Source of the DNA: Deltaproteobacteria bacterium
GTDB taxonomy: Bacteria; Desulfobacterota_B; Binatia; UBA9968
NCBI GenBank assembly: GCA_005879255.1
Contig: VBKY01000439.1
Span: 1-8,065, forward strand
DNA: 8,065 bases
Direction: 5' to 3'
Part shown: positions 5,304 through 8,065 of the stretch, one piece after another
Layout: the number at the start of each line of letters is the position of its first letter
How positions within the stretch are numbered: position 1 is the stretch's first letter
Position numbers and translations under genes: made by a program
Notes under the pieces: model-generated
What the model saw: only the letters and a program-made list of their open reading frames with translations
Database searches by the model: none
Told to the model about the DNA's origin: nothing

Positions 5304-6212
5304 ATGAGACCTTTTCTGCATCGTTGGTGGCAACGGCTTTCCCGCACAGGAAAGTTGGCGCTGTGGTTAGTGGTGGTTTATATGGTTGTCCAGCAAGTTT
5401 TTGCGTCGTACTGGACTAACGCAGCCAGAGCCAATGTTCTCGAACAATTTCAGGAGCAGAGAAAGTCGCGGGTGATCGCAATGATTCACCGGCAAGAAAC
5501 TATCAGCCTGTTCGGAGTGCCCGTGAGCAATTACATCAACATTGAAGATTCCGAAGCCGTACTGAGGGCAATCCGTCTCACCCCGCCCGAACAGCCGATC
5601 GACATGATTCTTCATACACCCGGGGGATTGGTCCTTGCCGCCGAACAGATTGCAAAAGCCCTGGTAGAGCACAAGGGCAAAGTCACGGTCTTTGTTCCGC
5701 ACTACGCGATGAGCGGCGGAACCCTCCTCGCGCTCGCCGCAGACGAGATTGTCATGGATGCCAACGCCGTGCTCGGTCCGGTCGATCCGCAGATCGGCGA
5801 AATGCCGGCTGCATCGATCCTGCAAGTTTTGAAGTTGAAGCAAGCCAACCGCATCAATGATGAAACGTTAGTGCTGGCGGACATGGCCGCGAAATCACGG
5901 CTGCAGGTAGCGAGTTTTGTAGCGGAGCTTCTCCTAAAGCATTTACCTAAAGACAAAGCCATAACGCTAGCAACGATCTTGACCGAGGGGCGCTGGACAC
6001 ACGATTTCCCAATCACGGTCCAGTTAGCGCGTGAACTCGGGCTCTCCTTATCTACGGACATGCCGCGCATTGTTTACGACCTGATGGATTTGTTCCCGCA
6101 GGGAGGAGCGGATCGACCGTCCGTTATGTATGTTCCGCTTCGCCGCTCGCCGAGGGGACCCAGCCAAACGCCGGATGCAACTCCTCCTTCACCGACGAAA
6201 CCTAATCCATGA
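5304..6212 (+). CDS. Membrane-anchored SDH-family serine protease (SppA/ClpP fold)
   Basis: 302 residues. It belongs to the serine dehydrogenase proteinase family (Pfam SDH_sah), which has the ClpP/crotonase fold and is related to signal peptide peptidase SppA. One membrane span near residues 18-36 follows a basic N-terminus (R2, R7, R11, R14, K17), so by the positive-inside rule the catalytic domain may face the periplasm. Conserved elements: MILHTPGGLVLAAEQIAKAL (101-120, oxyanion-type HTPGG loop), YAMSGGT (134-140) with the likely nucleophile Ser137, LAADEIVMDANAVLGPVDPQIG (144-165), and LTEGRWTHDFPIT (226-238). The last 20 or so residues are Pro/Ser-rich and probably disordered. It starts 30 bases after the lipoprotein gene; the nearest ribosome site (AAAGGA, 5282-5287) is rather distant. 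The stop codon overlaps an ATG that leads into ftsH. Substrates are unknown; a role in membrane protein turnover beside FtsH is inferred from the operon. Confidence 0.9.
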   Translation: MRPFLHRWWQRLSRTGKLALWLVVVYMVVQQVFASYWTNAARANVLEQFQEQRKSRVIAMIHRQETISLFGVPVSNYINIEDSEAVLRAIRLTPPEQPIDMILHTPGGLVLAAEQIAKALVEHKGKVTVFVPHYAMSGGTLLALAADEIVMDANAVLGPVDPQIGEMPAASILQVLKLKQANRINDETLVLADMAAKSRLQVASFVAELLLKHLPKDKAITLATILTEGRWTHDFPITVQLARELGLSLSTDMPRIVYDLMDLFPQGGADRPSVMYVPLRRSPRGPSQTPDATPPSPTKPNP

Positions 6213-6235
6213 GCAGAACAAAAGTAGGGCGTTAG
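6209..6235 (+). other. Eight-codon coupling ORF or frameshifted start of ftsH
   Basis: ATG at 6209-6211 overlaps the SDH stop (ATGA). It reads MSRTKVGR and ends in TAG at 6233-6235, whose G is the first base of the GTG used here as the ftsH start. So translation could pass SDH, mini-ORF and FtsH by stop-start coupling. Alternatively, one missing A in the AAAA run at 6220-6223 (mutation, sequencing error or programmed -1 slippage) would join this ATG to the ftsH frame as MSRTKSRALVD, a natural-looking FtsH N-terminus. Confidence 0.5.
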
Positions 6236-8065
6236 TGGACTCTCCCCAACAAAAGTCAAAACCAGAACTGCCACAAAAGGCTAACCCCGTTGTCTGGTGG
6301 TTCGTTCTGATCGGATTGGTGATCTGGAATGTTGCGAACCTTTTCCCCAAGCCACGCCCAGAAGTCACCATACCCTATACGACTTTCCTCGATCAGGTCC
6401 GAGCAAACAACGTCGCCAAGATCCAGATCATAGGAGATAAAATCGTCGGCTCTTTCGTGAAGCCATTTGTGTGGCCTGAAACGAAACCGGGTGTGACAAA
6501 ACCGAGGCCGGCCAAAACGGAGGCTCAAAACGTCCCGTCCGCCGCGCCAAACACCTATACCGATTTCGACACAAGCTTTCCGGCAGCCATCGGTGACCCT
6601 AGCCTGCTGCCATTGCTGGAGGCGCATAAGGTGGTTGTCGATGTCCGACCTCCGTCGAGTCCTTGGTTGCTTGAACTGCTGGCGAATTGGTTCCCTACGC
6701 TGCTTCTAGTGGGATTTTTTTGGTGGATGAGCGTCAATGCACGCAAGAGCCAATCTGGGCTCTTTGGCCTCGGGCGCACTAAAGCCCGCCGTTATAACGA
6801 CGACCAGGCAAAGGTTACCTTTAATGATGTGGCTGGCGCCGACGAAGCCAAATCGGACTTGCAAGAGGAAGTGGACTTTCTCAGTCATCCACTCAAGTAC
6901 CACAACTTGGGGGCGCGCATTCCTCGAGGTGTTCTATTGGTAGGACCTCCCGGAACTGGAAAGACGCTTCTAGCCAAGGCCGTGGCGGGCGAGGCGGGCG
7001 TGCCATTTTTCAGCCTCAGCGCCTCAGAATTCGTAGAGATGTTCGTCGGTATCGGAGCAAGCCGTGTCCGCGATCTCTTCAGCCAGGCGAAAGCAACCGC
7101 ACCGGCCATCGTGTTTATTGACGAACTCGACGCCGTCGGACGACGAAGAGGCGCCGGCGTCGGAGCGGTGAACGACGAACGCGAGCAGACACTCAACCAA
7201 TTGTTGGTCGAGATGGATGGTTTTGACGAGCGCAACGAAGTGATCGTTGTGGCAGCGACAAATCGACCTGACGTTCTTGATCCGGCGCTGCTGCGGCCGG
7301 GACGCTTCGACCGTCAAGTGGTTGTGGGGCTCCCCGATCGCCAGGGCCGAGAGGGAATCCTACGGATACACACTAAAAAATTACGGTTAAGTCCCGACGT
7401 TGATCTGTCGACACTTTCTCGTTCGACCACAGGCTCTAGCGGTGCCGACCTGGCAAATCTATGTAACGAAGCGGCCCTCATTTCTGCCCGTCACAATCGA
7501 ACTCAAGTGGTGATGGCCGACTTTGAAGAGGCACAAGACAAAATACTGCTCGGAGGAGCGCGGCCTGCCCTGATGGATGCCCGTGAACGCCTCATCGTTG
7601 CCTACCATGAATCCGGGCATGCATTGGTCGCCTGGCTCAGCCCTGCTGCTGACGCTGTTCGTAAGGTCACGATTGTGCCGCACGGGCATGCTCTGGGATT
7701 GACTGAGCAATTGCCAGACGACGATCACTATAACTATAACGTGACTTATCTTTTGGCTCGATTGGCCATCATGCTCGGCGGACGCACGGCAGAAGAAATC
7801 GCCATAGGAGACGTTACCACCGGGGCTGAGAACGACTTAATGCAAGCCACTCGGCTGGCCCGCCAAATGGTGACCCGATGGGGAATGGGAAAGCTCGGTC
7901 TTATATCGTTTCAATCCGGCGAGCATCAGCCGTTTCTGGGCTACGAACTCGCTCAAGGTCGAGAATACAGTGAAGCGACAGCTGCGCGAATCGACCAAGA
8001 AGTCCAACGGCTGCTGGAGGAACAACACCGAGCCGTCCACCACCTCTTGACACACGCGCGGGAGA
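6235..8065 (+). CDS. ftsH: ATP-dependent zinc metalloprotease FtsH, 3' end missing
   Basis: At least 610 residues from a GTG start (AGTAGGG at 6223-6229, five bases before it); the frame stays open to the right edge. FtsH is a hexameric inner-membrane AAA+ protease that extracts and degrades membrane and some soluble proteins in the cytoplasm. Order: membrane span about 19-37, periplasmic part about 38-151, second span about 152-168. The AAA+ module has Walker A GPPGTGKT (237-244), pore loop F270-V-G, Walker B FIDELD (Asp296, Glu297), and second region of homology with arginine fingers R354 and R357. The zinc protease domain has HESGH (458-462) and third ligand Asp534 in TTGAENDL. All catalytic residues are present. 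The periplasmic part is longer than in E. coli FtsH and has a Pro/Lys/Thr-rich stretch (about residues 75-110). Its place behind an SDH protease gene suggests an accessory FtsH copy rather than the housekeeping one. The true start may be the ATG at 6209 if a frameshift lies between. Confidence 0.95.
   Translation, partial: MDSPQQKSKPELPQKANPVVWWFVLIGLVIWNVANLFPKPRPEVTIPYTTFLDQVRANNVAKIQIIGDKIVGSFVKPFVWPETKPGVTKPRPAKTEAQNVPSAAPNTYTDFDTSFPAAIGDPSLLPLLEAHKVVVDVRPPSSPWLLELLANWFPTLLLVGFFWWMSVNARKSQSGLFGLGRTKARRYNDDQAKVTFNDVAGADEAKSDLQEEVDFLSHPLKYHNLGARIPRGVLLVGPPGTGKTLLAKAVAGEAGVPFFSLSASEFVEMFVGIGASRVRDLFSQAKATAPAIVFIDELDAVGRRRGAGVGAVNDEREQTLNQLLVEMDGFDERNEVIVVAATNRPDVLDPALLRPGRFDRQVVVGLPDRQGREGILRIHTKKLRLSPDVDLSTLSRSTTGSSGADLANLCNEAALISARHNRTQVVMADFEEAQDKILLGGARPALMDARERLIVAYHESGHALVAWLSPAADAVRKVTIVPHGHALGLTEQLPDDDHYNYNVTYLLARLAIMLGGRTAEEIAIGDVTTGAENDLMQATRLARQMVTRWGMGKLGLISFQSGEHQPFLGYELAQGREYSEATAARIDQEVQRLLEEQHRAVHHLLTHARE

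Noticed and set aside
4999..5307. Alternative frames across the 21-bp repeat (His-rich on -, Met/Asp-rich on +)
   Set aside because: A repeat period divisible by three keeps all frames open. Only the lipoprotein frame has a signal peptide, ribosome site and conserved N-terminal part.
5367..5843. 158-codon open frame on the - strand inside the SDH gene
   Set aside because: Antisense shadow of a gene with clear protease motifs; no features of its own.

Overview
The window looks like a chromosomal segment of a Gram-negative, moderately GC-rich bacterium. I would guess Pseudomonadota (gamma or beta class), without a species call. The evidence is an RND efflux permease next to an outer-membrane factor lipoprotein, a second lipoprotein with a lipobox, a YhhS-like MFS transporter, and a dispersed GTCATTCC...GGAATGAC repeat of a type common in proteobacterial genomes. 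I see no insertion sequence, tRNA, rRNA or CRISPR array.

Left part (1-2433, + strand): the C-terminal part of an MdtB/MdtC-like RND efflux permease, cut by the window edge, is followed after a 167-base gap by a NodT/OprM-family outer-membrane channel lipoprotein. A 78-base REP-like double hairpin lies in the gap. Permease and channel would form the inner- and outer-membrane parts of a tripartite drug pump. The periplasmic adaptor is presumably upstream of the window.

Middle part (2434-4727): convergent to the channel gene is a minus-strand MFS transporter of the YhhS type. Between their 3' ends lies a decayed piece of a sigma54-dependent activator gene, recognisable by WPENIRELQN and the residues around it. 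Upstream of the MFS gene is a gene-poor stretch of about 590 bases. It holds two exact matches to the sigma54 -24/-12 consensus (TGGCAC-N5-TTGC), both pointing at the MFS gene. Between them is a 22-codon ORF with a strong ribosome binding site. A third, one-mismatch sigma54 site points the other way.

Right part (4728-8065, + strand): a tight operon of three genes. The first encodes a lipoprotein with a Gly/His-rich tail built on a 21-bp tandem repeat. The second encodes a membrane-anchored SDH-family (SppA/ClpP-fold) serine protease. The third encodes an FtsH-type AAA+ zinc metalloprotease, cut off by the window edge before its C-terminus. SDH and FtsH are linked by an unusual chain of overlapping stop and start codons. 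My reading is a membrane or envelope proteolysis module, possibly sigma54-controlled. This operon and its regulatory region are the most interesting part of the window.
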